64,000 bases of DNA, taken from NCBI RefSeq assembly GCF_003073045.1, contig NC_037593.1:23865868-23929867 (forward strand), read 5' to 3'. The stretch comes from Pomacea canaliculata (taxonomy: Eukaryota > Mollusca > Gastropoda > Architaenioglossa > Ampullariidae). The position numbers and the translations under genes are program-made. A model generated the notes under the pieces. It was given only the letters and a program-made list of their open reading frames with translations. It had not been told where the DNA came from and made no database searches. Positions within the stretch are counted from its first letter, which is position 1, and the number at the start of each line of letters is the position of its first letter. Positions 14,808 through 26,718 of this stretch are shown piece after piece.

Positions 14808-17449
14808 CTTCAGTAGTACGCGTATTCTTTGGAAGGTAAAAGAGGGTGACAATCTTGCCTCTTCCAGCGAAATTAGTTGTGTGGATGACTGGTGTTTTGA
14901 GATTGTGACGTTGTCAAAACGATTATTAGAAAAGCCTTTAGTCAATCCACCTAAAATGCCACAAATTTTTGTAGCTTCTCCATCCGACTTCTAATCATCG
15001 ACCTCTGTTTTCAGGCAGTTTTTGGAATCTCAGGCCACTTTAGTGATGGTTCACCATTGTAATTCTGATATGATTTGAAATGAGTCAATAAGGGTTCACA
15101 ATCACAGAGCCACATAGGGCTAACCACTGTTCTACTGCTCTCTGCAGTCCAATCTGGAACGTTTCATTGAAGCCAGTAATAGCTAATACTTGATGTTGGT
15201 GAAAACCAACTGTGAGCCAATCAAGATGGACTGACTAAACAAACTTCCAAAATAAGAAATTGACTTAAATGCTCTGATCCTCAAATGATTGATCAGACAT
15301 CTGCCAGACGTTGCGTGCCAGATACACTGTCCCATTCCAGTTTCAACATAGATCACATTTTAAATAATAAATTTTTGATCTTGGAATACCTGACTTCATG
15401 CTTGCTGAACATTAAATAATTCAGAAATTTACAAAACCTTTTAGTTTAGCTTTGTTGTATGCGTATTATCTTCAGCGTAACATCAACTGTGACAAAACTT
15501 CCTCTGATAAACGACGTTTAACATTCCTGTTCTAAACTGCTCTTCATACCGTATCAGAGAAGTGAAACGAGCCTTCATACTGCTCCACAAAATAAAGAAA
15601 ACATTTATCATTTGTACCATTGCCATACAACCATATGCCTACTTGTCATATACCACTACAATATTAATACTCACTTGTACTTATATACATTATACTATGC
15701 ACAGTTCTCTCTTAGTCTAAGATGTCATCTTACAACTACTAGACACAGTATCATTTTTCTGCTAAAACCAATATAATAAGATTAAAGTTTTTCATAACTA
15801 GATCCCCTCACTTTTACAAAACAATCCCCACATATACTCACAGCAGTATTACATTACTCCCCCTGCTGAACAAAATACATTCATTTTGACAGAGCAATTA
15901 CACTGAGTTACCACACAATTCAGAGACTTAAATTTGCATTTATCGAGCGAAAAAGTCACCTTAAAAGTCTATTTTAATCAAATTGTGAGTTCAGCCACAG
16001 TAATTCAGCATAAAACATCTCTACTATAGTCATCCATATACCACAGTGTAATAAATCTTAAATCATCAACCTCATAACCAAACTGTACCACACTCATTTA
16101 TACAACCAGTATGGGGAATTAAAGATGTGACACCACCCGATCCCCAATCTGGTATTCAAAGACCCTTTTAGTTTAAGATCCATGAATTGGTTAATGTGGA
16201 TCTCCAGAAATGCTCGTCATTAATTATGTCACTTAATTAATTTCATCAAGTTTATATCTAGTATGTAGACCACCAGAACCTATGTCATCACCTCACAACA
16301 TGCGCACAACTACACACAAACAGGCAAGCTAAAATAAGTACTCAAACATACACCCTCTCCCTACCATTACCCTCGTCATTATTCTTACTATAAAAAAAAA
16401 TATCCCCCTACCTCAATTGGTAAAGAGTAACTTGAGAATTGCTGCAGGAGACTTGTTGGCACGTCGTTGTCCACAGCATATGAGCATGTCCTCTGGAAGA
16501 CATACAAGAACTAATCCAGTCTGATGGCCCTACCCTTCCTCATAATCTCCCTGCTCTCCTTCCCTCCTCATTCAGCTCCAAATTGAACACATCTGTGTTT
16601 TCTGATTCTTGTGCATTGTTTTCTGTTGCATAACATCACTATGACGAGCACACATATTACACTGTACGAAGGGCGAAGACGTTGAGTCTCGAGCTTAGAG
16701 CTCGAACAAAATCATCCTCGTGCTTATCACTTTCATCAGTCCACTGCACAGATGGCACCACTACCCCGTGTTAACAGACTGATCGTGGAAACGCACAGGA
16801 TGTCTCAGTACCTATCAGAGAACTGAAACTGAAAGCATTATTTTCCAAGTCAGCTGTGGAGATCCCAATAATATTTACTTCAGTACCAGGAGAGAGAGAC
16901 ATATTTCTTACGTTCAGCTTGATGCCTCTGCCGTATGCCTGAACAGAAATCTTTCGATCCAACTGGGCTTGGACTAGGTGTCTTAGATGCCTGAGAGTGC
17001 TCTGCCATTGTTCCCTTTCTGTCCGAATCCCATGTGACAGGATCACCGACGAGTTCAACTTGTCATGGTCACGCTTTCATCTACCATCTAGTCTCTCCTT
17101 CTGTTTGCTTGTATCACAATTTTCTTAGTTGACTAATCCCCAAGCGAGTCTTAAAAATACTGTATTGACCTGCCTTCAGGCAGGGCTGAGAGACGCAAAG
17201 AATCTTCTCATTTCGCTTGAAACAGAAGACTATAATTGTCACTTCTACTACATTGCTTGTCACCTCTTGCCTTCTTTCCACATCTCATTTTCACTTAAAT
17301 TCCGATCCTACCTTTACTCTACTGCTGCTGCTTTGCGACTTTCTTCTTAGGCCGAAAGAGATCTTGAAACGTCGAAGTTTGGGTCTAAGGCCCTGCTCCC
17401 TTTGGAGGAACATTTTGTTACAATGCACCATAAATGTTCTGTCTTTGTT
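14808..17449 (-). CDS. Candidate upstream exons of the unidentified minus-strand gene
   Basis: Three segments are flanked by splice sites and open in phase 0 at both ends. 17312-17449 gives 46 residues, very basic and Ser-rich, including KLRRFKISFGLRRK. 16412-16492 gives 27 residues, including VDNDVPTSLLQQFSSYSLP. 14808-14990 gives 61 residues, including GEATKICGILGGLTKGFSNN. Between them, 16560-17067 has further coding-like minus-strand frames (for example QWQSTLRHLRHLVQAQLD and DFVRALSSRLNVFALR). Those frames are interrupted by in-frame stops near 17070 and 16769 and cannot be joined by introns of normal size. The region may therefore contain unrecognised exons, assembly errors or decay. 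The exon at 14808-14990 ends in phase 0 whereas 13775-13882 needs phase 2, so at least one exon is missing. Confidence 0.35.
15090..15180 (-). mobile_element. tRNA-derived SINE remnant
   Basis: On the minus strand an A-box-like AGTGGTTAGCCC is followed by a B-box-like GATTGTGAACCC, as in tRNA-derived SINEs. Only the head is recognisable. Confidence 0.4.
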
Positions 17450-18852
17450 CTGAAATTCACCATCTCCCATCAAGAATAATTCTGAAGATTAACTTGATTC
17501 TGTGCACTCTTCTGCAAGATCTAAGTTACCATTTCCAGTTCATTATTCGAACTCATCACACCAGTGCATCAGACACAACAGGATCTTTACAACTGTTGTG
17601 TTCTTGTTATTGAACGTCATAGCAATGGGACTATCTTCATAAATTGAGTAAGATCTAGTAGTGTAAACGATGGTCTGCCTTTGATTGCCTCATTGCTCCT
17701 GTGCAATTTCTGAGTAGCTTTCTTGCTACCATACTGCCACCCTTCTGCTTGGGTTGGTGGTCAGAATCTTTGTCAGCTTTTGTTAGTCTCTCTCACAATT
17801 TCAATTTGCATGGAAGGACTGGGCTGTTTGAGAAATGTTCTTCTTGAGTTTGTCCTCCCAGGACTTTAGTTCTTTGTGGGATAAATCCCTGACTTTGATA
17901 ACTGGCTCGTCTGCTCCTGCTGGGCACATTCAACATATTTTTCTCTGTTTAATCGCTTCAAGCTGATCATGTATCTAATCGTAGCGGTTGTCCAGCGACT
18001 CCATATGATTAACTTTCTGGGTTTTTTTTGGCATGTATTAACTGGGACTTCCTTAACTTTGCTAACCTCATCATCAATAATTGGGGCAGCTGCCTCATAA
18101 CATATCATCACTCAGCAGAATGACAATTATCCCCATTGTATGTTAGTCTATCAAAAGTTCATAGAGTCGGGTCGGGTGTGCTCAGCATTTCCATTACTGG
18201 AAGTACAACATTCATGGGACAAAACTTCAGTATAAGAAAAATCACCGTTACTTTTGGTTGACGTGTAACATCTGAGCACAAGTACCCATCAAAATCTGGA
18301 CTTTTTGTTACTGCACGCAAGTATTGCCGTTCTGATTCTGCGCTCTCAGAGTGCGTAGTGGAAGCTGGAACTTTTTATGTCCTGAAACACTTCCTCCACC
18401 ACCGTCCACTCCCCAATCATATCCATCTCATCCTTTCCATCGTTTGTATGTTGACTTTTCAGAATGACTATCCTCAACACACATATAGAATGATGCCAGT
18501 GTGTGTGTTGATTGAGGATATCAACAAGTTCTGCGAGACAGTCTCGTGAGCAGACAGTCGTGAAATACGTGCGTTCCACAACATTGTGGATGGCTTCTGA
18601 ACAGAAACACCCGTGAGTCTTTCGCGAAAATTGTGGAGCACTTGTAGCTGAATTTGTGATACCATACGTGCACAAAGTCTCTATTATGGAGCAACGCTAT
18701 TGAATTGAGCTCTAATCGAGATGCTTTATGAAAGAATACCGCTAAAACTTGATTCTCCGTCGACGTCCCAGGTCAGGTATTGCTGGAGAAGCGATCGACT
18801 CGCTGCGGGCTCGCAGTTCTGTACATGGTTCAAATGGCTCTCCGAGTTCTGT

Positions 18853-19174
18853 ATTACGATGTTTGATCCCCTTCAGAGTTTCGATCAATTGAAATATGCT
18901 TCTCTAGATGCTGTGCTAATGGCTCTGTATCCGAGTGTGACACATCGATTGATAGTATCCAGTTTGTAGCTTTGATTGTCAACACAATACTGACAATCAA
19001 TAACACAAACAGACCATACTGACCAAACAAAACAGCTGCAAAAGCGCCTGCAACGATGATTATTATCAGTTTCTGTGTAGATGTATAACGGTTCCATTTA
19101 CAAAAATTCTCGAATAAAGTTTGCTACTCTTTGAATCACTATCGATTCTTCTGTCAGAGACATATTGTTAAAGT
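18853..19174 (-). other. Possible 5' exons of the minus-strand gene; hydrophobic frame
   Basis: A short minus-strand frame starts with an ATG near 19173, reads MSLTEESIVIQRVANFIREF and reaches a GTAAAT donor near 19114. Overlapping it downstream is a different frame without any Met. It starts behind a good acceptor (ATCTACACAG, near 19074) and encodes a strongly hydrophobic stretch with AGAFAAVLFGQYGLFVLLIV, then a polar tail to a stop near 18853. The hydrophobic frame looks like a transmembrane segment. The phases of the two pieces do not match directly, so their relation is unresolved. Confidence 0.25.
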
Positions 19175-19420
19175 CATGGTGCTAGTTTAACGTGTGTAGC
19201 ACTCGAAATGCATACTCCTTTTAATGTGGTCCTCCATGTTGGAAAGTCGCTGTACAAGCCGGATCATGTGACAGTCATGTGATGACTAACCCACTAGACG
19301 TCTGCTCGTTTTCATTGGTAACAGTGGTAAGGCGGCCTGAAAGGGAAAACCGCGATTTCAACCTATAAACTGTAGTTATACTGAATCTTCATGCCTAGCG
19401 GACAGTATTTAAGGTTAATG
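19175..19420 (-). promoter_or_regulatory. Promoter-like region upstream of the minus-strand gene
   Basis: This is a local rise in G+C and CpG compared with the neighbours. It has a CCTCCATGTTGG block resembling a YY1 site, two TCATGTGA E-box-like elements near 19265 and 19275, and an ATTGG (inverted CCAAT) near 19313. It lies just upstream of the first candidate exon of the minus-strand gene. No TATA box is evident. Confidence 0.35.
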
Positions 19421-22099
19421 GATTTGGGTAATGCTTATTGTATAACGTTGACATTTTCGAAGACCGGCTGTCGGACGGAAAAGATCAGATAGAGAAGTGA
19501 GGACCAGATCAAGTCCCTTGTCCATCTACACATCGATTACTTCTAGACGAGACCAACAGACATTGTACTTGAGATAGTCGATCCCTAATTGTCTATCTAT
19601 ATATCGATTACTTCTACTAGACGAGACCATGAGACGATGAATTTGTTGAAAGGGAAAGGTCGACATACCGCGCTTAACAGTTTCTGCACAGAGCGTTCTG
19701 CATGGGTGCAGACTGCTATATAATGATCAATGTTGTAATTATCATGCAGTTGCTGTTTCTTGAAAACATCTCGTAATTGGTCCTGTCATACTGTCAAAGA
19801 ACTAAAATAATTTTGATAATGTTTTTATTATATTTATGCGTAGTTCAGTGTACGTCGCAGCAATTTATAAGATGTACAATGTCAAAATGAAATATTTACC
19901 ATTAGCTGTAGGTGATAAAAGCATTTTAAAATATGCATAATTGTGGCCAAATGTGTTCATCTATGTAGCATTTCTATTAATTAGAAATTAATCAAATTTT
20001 AACAGATTACAGGTTTTATTTAATATTACTTTTCCTTTTATATACATACACACATGCACACCATATTTATAAGTTATATATACACATGCATACACGTACA
20101 CTTGAGATTGATAAATGCTATTGCAATTTTTGTTGTTGATAGATTATGGTGAGCATGAAAAGTATATTTGAATATTTCTTCATTCAACTCTTAATGTTAT
20201 CAAAAGTACTGAAAAGTACATGCTATACTTCCTCTTTAAGAATATATAAGCAGGTATATGCATTGATTACCTAATGACCAGCATTAGGTACCTGATATAA
20301 GGTATTACTAATAAGGTAAAAATTGAAACTTTTTGTGGGATATTATGCATGTTTTTAATAGGACACCAAAAGAGATTCACTCCACTTAATGGAAACACTC
20401 AAAAACATTCACCAAAATATTATATTCTTTCCTTGGCATTTCTCAAGAACACAAATAAAGCTACATCTGAAATTTCATGCATACCTCAAAATATGACTAA
20501 AAATAAACATATAAATCAACTTTTTATCAGCATTCTATTTCACTTCACATAATCTCCAATTTCAAAGCCTTAAAATATCTAAAGACAGGCAGAAAACAAT
20601 GTATTTAGATTTTCTGCAGACTTCTGGTTAAAGAAGGTGAACACTCTACAAAGGGTTAGGGGCTAAAGTTCATTCAAAAACAAGTTTCATCATGCTAACA
20701 AAACACACAAATTTTCAAATTGAGGGAAATGTATGTCAACCTGTTATTCCATGAATATGTATATATGTGTCCGTGGTTATCCACCCTTTTCCTTCTTTGC
20801 CCAATTTTTGAAAGATACATTTTTGTTTAATAAGATAGAAGCTTCTTTATTTGGTAAGTCATCCAGGGCTGGTATTCATATGGTGTCTGCAACTATTGAC
20901 CTCATAAAAAATGCTCAATGCAAAACAAAGAAAAACTGTCAGTCATGCACATATTTTTGTAAGTCAGTTTCTTCATGCTTATATACTCATTACACACACA
21001 CACACACAAAATCAACCAGAAATGTACCTGAAACCTGAAGAAAGGACATGACTAGTCCATAACCAACCTTTACTGGATCAACTGGTCATATGCCCATAAG
21101 GCTAGGCTATGCCTATCAGTGAAAACAAACATGACTACATCCACATAGGTTGTTTCTGTAAAGAAAAAGATCTGCCTCCTTAAAGGTTCTTTTTAATTCA
21201 ACAGGTATGAATAAAGTTAGGCAACCTTTTTATATAACTGTTGTGTAAAGTTGCCTAACTTGGTCAAATATTCACCCATATATGTCTAATTAAGAAGGAC
21301 CCTTAGCTGAACTAACCTGAGAGTTTGTAGATCAAAGTCATGGCTCAAACAACAAATATACCACACAAAATTATTTACAATTCAGCACCAATGTTTCAAT
21401 GATGAAGCGTGCATAGGAAATTTACATAGGAACAATATAAGTGATACATTTCAATAACAGCTTATAACAAAAGCAACAATATATCAACAACAACCCTTTC
21501 TCAAAACTTCAAACCACCTTCATGCTGCACTCTTTCATGACAGAGAATAATTTAAATAGCAAATATTTCTGTCTGGCGTTCAGCTCAGGTATGTTTTGGG
21601 GGCAGCAATGATTGACTCAGCTTCTGAAACAGCAAACAACAAGCCACAGTATTGAAATTAAAAAAAGAGTACCCAGTTACTCTTCCTCAACTTAGCATTT
21701 TTACTGGATGTTTCTCTTTAGGGTTTTATAACAGTTATTGCTTTAATAACACAGATCAATGCACACATGAAAAATTCCAGAAAATTCGGTAAACTGCACA
21801 ATGGTGTTCATAAGTACTGCCTTGATCAATTTTTACAGTCACTTCCTAGAAAAGTCTGTTTTTCATGATTATGTAGCACAATATCCACTACTGATGACTG
21901 ACTGGCTATTAGTTTCCGAAGTTTTGCTTCATTTTAAATCATACATTGACTGAACCAATGTTTACACAGCACTTTCATAGACTCGCAACTTTCTAATATC
22001 AGGTAGATCAAAATACCAGGCACTATACATCTGTCTAAATATCCAATGCAACAACTTCAGCATAAGTAGTCCCACATTTTGTCAAAACACTTCAATAGT
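19421..22099. other. Intergenic AT-rich sequence, no gene seen
   Basis: No splice-flanked coding pattern was found on either strand. It contains short CA/TG microsatellites (20056-20102, 20994-21009) and a 12-bp inverted repeat (21214-21261). The minus-strand CULT gene ends at its right edge, so the last several hundred bases are probably that gene's 3' UTR. Confidence 0.6.
21214..21261. repeat. Perfect 12-bp inverted repeat
   Basis: AAGTTAGGCAAC at 21214-21225 and its exact reverse complement at 21250-21261 enclose 24 bases. This could be the core of a small fold-back element or a hairpin in RNA. Confidence 0.7.
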
Positions 22100-25000
22100 T
22101 TAGAGAAATTTCTTGCCTTGTTCATGAAGCAGATTTCCTAAAATGAGTCCAATAAACTGCTGCATGTAATTAGTTCTATGCATTGAATCGCCCATCACAG
22201 ATGTACTAACAGGTTTGAACACCCTGCAATACATAAATTATTTGATTATTGTGCATCCCTCTATTCTAAATTAAAATTTATTCTCCAAAAAATCTAACAA
22301 GGTTTGAAGAAAAACAGAATCATTAACTAGCATCCTTCTAAAGAAATCTCACTCTCTCTTTTTTTCTCTCTCATGCTGCTTCTATGAATTTATGCTTAAA
22401 ATCTCAGATGACAATTTCATATACCATCCTAAATGATATCCACAGCGAGGACAAACAGCTATTGTCCAGGTAAAACCAGGAAACCAGGAATCAGCTAAGT
22501 GAGGCTGCAACACGAGCCAATCATACATTGTTAAAATAATTTATTACAAATAAATAACTTATATAGCACAAATCTTGGCAGGCTGATAGAGAATACCATA
22601 GGAGGCAATATATGTATCCAGCAGATGCTCCCACTTTGCTCAATTCATTACAATTAAAATATATGTATTGCAATTTATTATTATGTATTACAAACTACTT
22701 TTCCCTGCAAGATGCATAGCTAATTAGTATAATAGCCATAGGGAACATGAAATTACTTTGTCAGATGTCTTCATGGCCTTGTCTGATCATGTGCCATGAT
22801 ATAGTCTTAGTTACTGGCATAGCTTTAAATATAAACATTGTCTGATCATGCCTAGCAGAGCTACTCTATCATCCATGATGATCTCTTCCATCAGCTAATG
22901 CTGATTTTCATGAGCCACAAATTAGATAGCAGAATTTCAGCCAACTCTCCTTCTTAGGCTCTGGAATTTGGAATCTCCTGCCTCTTTCTCTTTAAACTGT
23001 GATTATGTTTAAAGTTTTTACATCCAGTTTCAAAACACCTAATTATTTTTGTCAAAACTGAGAAAATGAGGAATAAAGGAAGATGGGTTTGGGGAGCCTT
23101 TACCCTTCTTGTTTACCTGTTCAACTTCTTGCACATCTGCTTCAGAAGATGTGATCAGTTCAAAATATTTTCCTGTAAATATCAATAAAAAAAATGATCT
23201 GATAAATCTGAAACAAACAAAACAATTGTTATTGCTGACCAGGATGATATATGCACATCAAGAATAAGATACAGCAAATAACAGCTCAAATGACATTGAA
23301 AACGAAGACTTAAATTTTTTTCCCAGAAAATAGGAAAATAAACCCTATATCAAACTGCATTCTAATACTCTTTCTCTCAAAAATAGTGCTTTCTAGGGAG
23401 GATTAAATACCTTGTGGATTTTTAAACAGCTGTATAAGTACACCTTTTGCACCAGCAAGTGTATCATTTCGTTGTCTGTGTGCCAATTGACTTGGAATTT
23501 TTACCAGGCTGTCTGCTCTTGTTACTTCCAGTCCACAATGTCTACAGAGCAGGAAACCTACTCACAAAAAGAGATGGGGGATAAGGTGAGGATATAAGTA
23601 ACAAAATTAATCTAACCTTTCAAAACAGCCTAAAAGTGCAAGAGAAGATTAAGCTTGCCACAGATCTCAAAGCTGGTGGGAAACAAAGTTTAGCAAATTA
23701 AAGACGAGGAGACATATGCTAGTCTAGCAAGTCAGCGACAAGTACACAGGTAAAGAGAAAACATGCCCAGCCTTTCTCAACCTTTTCTTATTACCCTGGA
23801 GGGAAGAGGGACAAGCAACTAAGGCTATATCATGTCAAGGCAACCACCCCTGTAAACAGATACCACATGCAGAGAAAGAACAGTGTGACAGAGATGAGAG
23901 AGCTGAACCCTGGACAGCCAGCCTTCACCAAATTGGTGACAGGTGCTAACCATTGCACCACCTGACTCTGGAGAGACTGTGTTAATTATTTTCAGATTCT
24001 AAAAAAACCTTCTGCAGGAAAAAAAATCATACAGCTCATTCTATGGTAGTATGATCAACAAATTGTAGATATAATAATTGATATAATTATGCTGCAATAC
24101 AATTGCAATTCACTTATCTGCCACAGATGAGACACAGGCAGTGAAATAAATGGTTTGAAGGTTTAAATTCTTTATCACTTACCCACATTGTCTATGTGTG
24201 ACTATGGATAGCAATGCTCAAAAGTGAAGTTTTTTTAAAATGATCTCATGGAACATGAGCAACTTTTCATGGAACTCTTGGTTTCTACATAACTCTGATT
24301 TGAAAAAAAAAGGTTGCTTAAGTCTGTTGAAGACCATGTGTGTTGGAAGAGAGAATAGAATAGTAGGAAATATTAAATAAAGAAGTGAGCAATGTAAACA
24401 ATGAGAGGTAGGTCTCAGAATAAGACAAATATGAAGATATGGGGAACTAAATTTAGCCAAGCCCATTTAAAATTCATTTGCACAAATAAAAATAGAACAG
24501 CTCAAGTTTCAAAGCAAAATTAATTACTATAACAATTCTCCTGTTAATTAAAAAATGACCATGCTGGAAATCCTACCAAACAGAGAAAGACTACAGCTGT
24601 GCAGTTTGACATCAGAAATGCACAAGTTTCATGGATACAAAACCTTCTGCTCTCATAAAAATCTATCATCATTCAAAAGCGCCCTAAGCTGCATCAACAG
24701 GCAATGCAACCGAATAAGCTAAATGTTACAAAACATAATTATCGGCTGCATCTCTAGATGAAAATATTGTGATAAAATAATTAGTTAATAAGTTAATGAA
24801 ACTTTGGCTTTAAAAACTGCTTTTGGTGCCATCTGACAAATTACATGGCCGATTATCAACTTCATATTTCTGTTAAAATTTTGCCTCTACCGCAATGTTC
24901 TCTTAAAGTTGTGCATGTGTGCAGATCATGCAGTAGCAAAGAGTATTCAAGTTTTCCAACCGCACACAAACACCTACATTGGAGGGGAAAACCCACTAAT

Positions 25001-25880
25001 GTGGTTGACAACCTTTGTTTCTCTGTATGCAAGTTCACAGATGCATTTTTTCTTTCCTCCCACCTTCCATTACCAACACTTCCTATTATTAGTATATAGA
25101 GATATCACAAAAATATTCTCTTTGTTTTTGGTCTATCAATTATTGCTTTGGTTTTCCTTCATGGACAGTCTTCTGTTTATTCCATATGTTAAAAATGCAA
25201 ACATTCATTTTCAAGCATGATGCCTTTTTCCCTCCAACAACAAAATCACACAAACCATCACTCGACCATTTGTGTTGACTGTGAAAACTTTAGTGCATAA
25301 TTCCTCCTACCCGTTGGGTAGTTGCTGGCACAGAGTAAAACAACCAACCAACCCTATATCCTACCCGTTGGAGGGTATACTGTTCTCTGTACAAAGCTAA
25401 ATGAATAAAATCTAGCATCAACGAATCTTTTCGTCGAAGGGTGGTGAGGGAGATATGAAGTGGGGAGGGGAGATGCATGTGAGGGTGAATGGAAAAAAGT
25501 TTTAACTAAACCTTGGAAACTGAAAGCATGTGACTTTGCTGCCCTGAAAATATCGATCGTAAAAGACGGGATCTGCGCCTAACTAACCTGCTCACGACAC
25601 AGGACTGAATCTTGTGTGTATGTGTGCTATTTGTTCACTTTACACACCACACTTGAACTGTAACCGTTGCTGCTGACGCCGAACAAAAGATTAAAATGGG
25701 ATAAGCATATGGATTTGATGAAACATCCATGCAGTGTCTAATCACACCCTTTCACTTTGAAGCTACATATAATGGCCATGCAGTCACACCTTCAAAGTGG
25801 TCAGCAGTGTTGCACATTGTGCTTGCAAGCAGTTGCGCCAGACAAACAACGTACAGCATCTCTATCGAACTAGCCAGCAT
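22100..25880 (-). CDS. Secreted CULT-domain protein (cereblon thalidomide-binding fold)
   Basis: Five minus-strand exons join with every phase matching: 25790-25880, 23411-23557, 23117-23172, 22425-22504 and 22100-22223 (TAA), giving 165 residues. Residues 1-25 form a signal peptide (hydrophobic MLYVVCLAQLLAS). In-frame ATGs at 25913 and 25982 are alternative starts; 25880 places the hydrophobic core best. The rest is a CULT domain. Zinc pairs are C35/C38 (LCRHCG) and C116/C119 (CPRCGYHLGW). An NPQG turn at 77-80 aligns with NPHG of human cereblon. Trp105, Trp111 and Trp125 have exactly the spacing of the cereblon cage residues 380, 386 and 400, and Phe127 matches Phe402. Asp103 sits where cereblon has His378. 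There is no Lon or DDB1-binding part, so this is not cereblon. CULT proteins that are secreted are a described eukaryotic family; their natural ligand is not known to me. The first intron is 2.2 kb. The gene starts 840 bases from the divergent zinc-finger gene. Confidence 0.85.
23811..23972 (-). mobile_element. tRNA-derived SINE, copy A
   Basis: This aligns with 32485-32640 (shared AACTAAGGCTATATCAT, CTGTAAACAGAT and CACATGCAGAGAAAGAACAG). On the minus strand it starts with GTGGTGCAATGGTTAGCACC (A-box) and carries AGGGTTCAGCT (B-box), as in a tRNA-derived SINE. It lies in intron 1 of the CULT gene. Confidence 0.65.
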
Positions 25881-26718
25881 TGCAGACGCCCTGCAAGACC
25901 AGGGCGCAGACATTATGGCAGGTGAATTGTGGGAAAAGCAGCGCGAGCGGCAAAGTTGTGACCGAGTTTTCCCCGCCCCCATTTTGTTCCTAGCTGTTCC
26001 GTTTACCGTACTTGATTGACCGATACGATTGCATTGTTTTTACGTTCAACTAGTAAAACATATGTGATATTAACTTTTGATAATATAACTAAATGCTTAT
26101 ATTTCTAGTACTTTATAATATATTAAGTCACATTGTTTACTGTCATATCTATAGAAGTACCATACATATTGTTTTAAAAAAAAAATGTGACGCTGTTGAA
26201 GTCAGCACGTACCGGTATAGATATCAGGACATTAATTCTTTACTATCAAAAGTACTTTATTTTTGAGACAAAATTTAAAATTGCAATAGCAGACAGTGCA
26301 CATTCTCAGTCTCAACCCTGTTAGATGAGAAATGTGCAGAAAGCTTTCGTCTGACTAAAACAGAAAATCGGTGGCAACTGTACCAAACTTGCGCTGACCT
26401 TTGCACTCAACTTTCAACCTTCAAGTTGAGTGGCAGCTACAGAGAGCTAGCCAACCAAACCGAGGAGGTGTGGCTAGGCCGCCCAACTAGAATACGTTCT
26501 GCTGATCATGTGGCCGTGTTGACGTTGCGCGAAAGCTCCGCCTTTGCCAGCACCAAAACAAACCGGCGCAGTTCGCCGGCATTTGTTTACATCCAGTGGT
26601 ACTGCTGCGGACGTCAGCGATTGCTGTTGCATACCTGCGCATTTGGAAAATTGGGGAAAGACGCCAACTTTAATTTTCATTGTAATTGTTACCTTGATCT
26701 CATGATCACTTAATAGTT
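25881..26718. promoter_or_regulatory. Shared region between divergent CULT and ZNF395/704-like genes
   Basis: The start codons of the minus-strand CULT gene (25880) and the plus-strand zinc-finger gene (26719) lie 838 bases apart. The right half (26340-26720) is richer in G+C and CpG than its surroundings and has ACGTCAGCG near 26610 (half-CRE) and GTTGACGTTGCGCG near 26518. The middle (26040-26330) is AT-rich. Some of the left part may be 5' UTR of the CULT gene. A bidirectional promoter is possible; two separate promoters are equally compatible. Confidence 0.5.

Noticed and set aside
18346-18675. 109-codon minus-strand frame, with two other open frames over the same bases
   Set aside because: All three frames are open here, so openness carries no information; none joins cleanly to neighbours.
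23537-23587. Plus-strand ATG with MSTEQETYSQKEMGDK ending at a GTGAGG donor
   Set aside because: It overlaps, in antisense, the well-supported second exon of the CULT gene and its acceptor.
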